64,000 bases of DNA from Ailurus styani. Its lineage: Eukaryota; Chordata; Mammalia; Carnivora; Ailuridae. Within the stretch, counting starts at the first letter, position 1. Every line of letters starts with the position of its first letter. Of the stretch, positions 63,981 through 64,000 are shown piece after piece. The stretch is taken from assembly GCA_002007465.1 (NCBI GenBank), contig LNAC01000001.1, positions 8,828,552-8,892,551 of the forward strand, written 5' to 3'. The translations under genes and the position numbers were made by a program. Below the pieces are notes generated by a model. That model saw nothing but the letters and a program-made list of their open reading frames with translations. It was not told the origin of the DNA and searched no databases.

Positions 63981-64000
63981 TATCCGACAGTAAAAACTAT

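Overview
This window is mammalian nuclear DNA, very probably from a mustelid or close relative within Carnivora. The evidence is about thirty copies of the tRNA-derived carnivore CAN-SINE (box 'gcctgggtggctcag', tail 'aaataaataaataaaatct'). Many carry the 'ctgcctctctgcctacttgtgatctc' type of 3' body that I associate with mustelids. There are also L1 3' ends, old MIR/L2/MER5/MaLR relics and CA microsatellites. There are no prokaryotic genes, CRISPR arrays or intact viral genes.

The one real protein-coding gene is PLEKHA1 (TAPP1), on the minus strand from about 61.46 kb down to about 21.03 kb. Eleven coding exons can be placed to the base: 61300-61440, 55808-55864, 53331-53376, 48309-48406, 42072-42197, 37425-37568, 35598-35666, 28867-28931, 28168-28231, 26258-26350 and 23134-23445. 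All have AG/GT boundaries. They join to 1215 nt, an uninterrupted 404-residue protein plus stop. It has two PH domains, the PI(3,4)P2-binding arginine pair in the second PH domain, and a C-terminal Ser-Asp-Val PDZ ligand. The 3'UTR runs from 23133 to a poly(A) signal at 21048-21053. The 5' non-coding exon(s) and promoter lie beyond the right edge.

Layout: 1-470 is a CpG-rich edge with a 30-bp tandem duplication. 470-21,000 is the intergenic region downstream of PLEKHA1, with no convincing gene. In human the order PLEKHA1-ARMS2-HTRA1 would put HTRA1 to the left, so the CpG-rich edge may be the approach to the HTRA1 promoter; this is inference. 21,030-23,445 is the terminal exon with its 3'UTR. 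23,446-61,299 holds the coding-region introns, dense in SINEs and L1 relics. 61,461-64,000 is part of the 5' intron, ending in a Tigger-like DNA-transposon deletion derivative.

I found no previously undescribed biological system. The most interesting points are an out-of-frame upstream ATG whose short frame overlaps the PLEKHA1 start codon, UG- and CA-repeat tracts about 100 nt upstream of two acceptor sites, a 24-bp minisatellite open in frame on both strands, an inverted SINE pair, a duplicated old repeat segment in the intron after residue 227, and several nested SINE insertions with clear target duplications.
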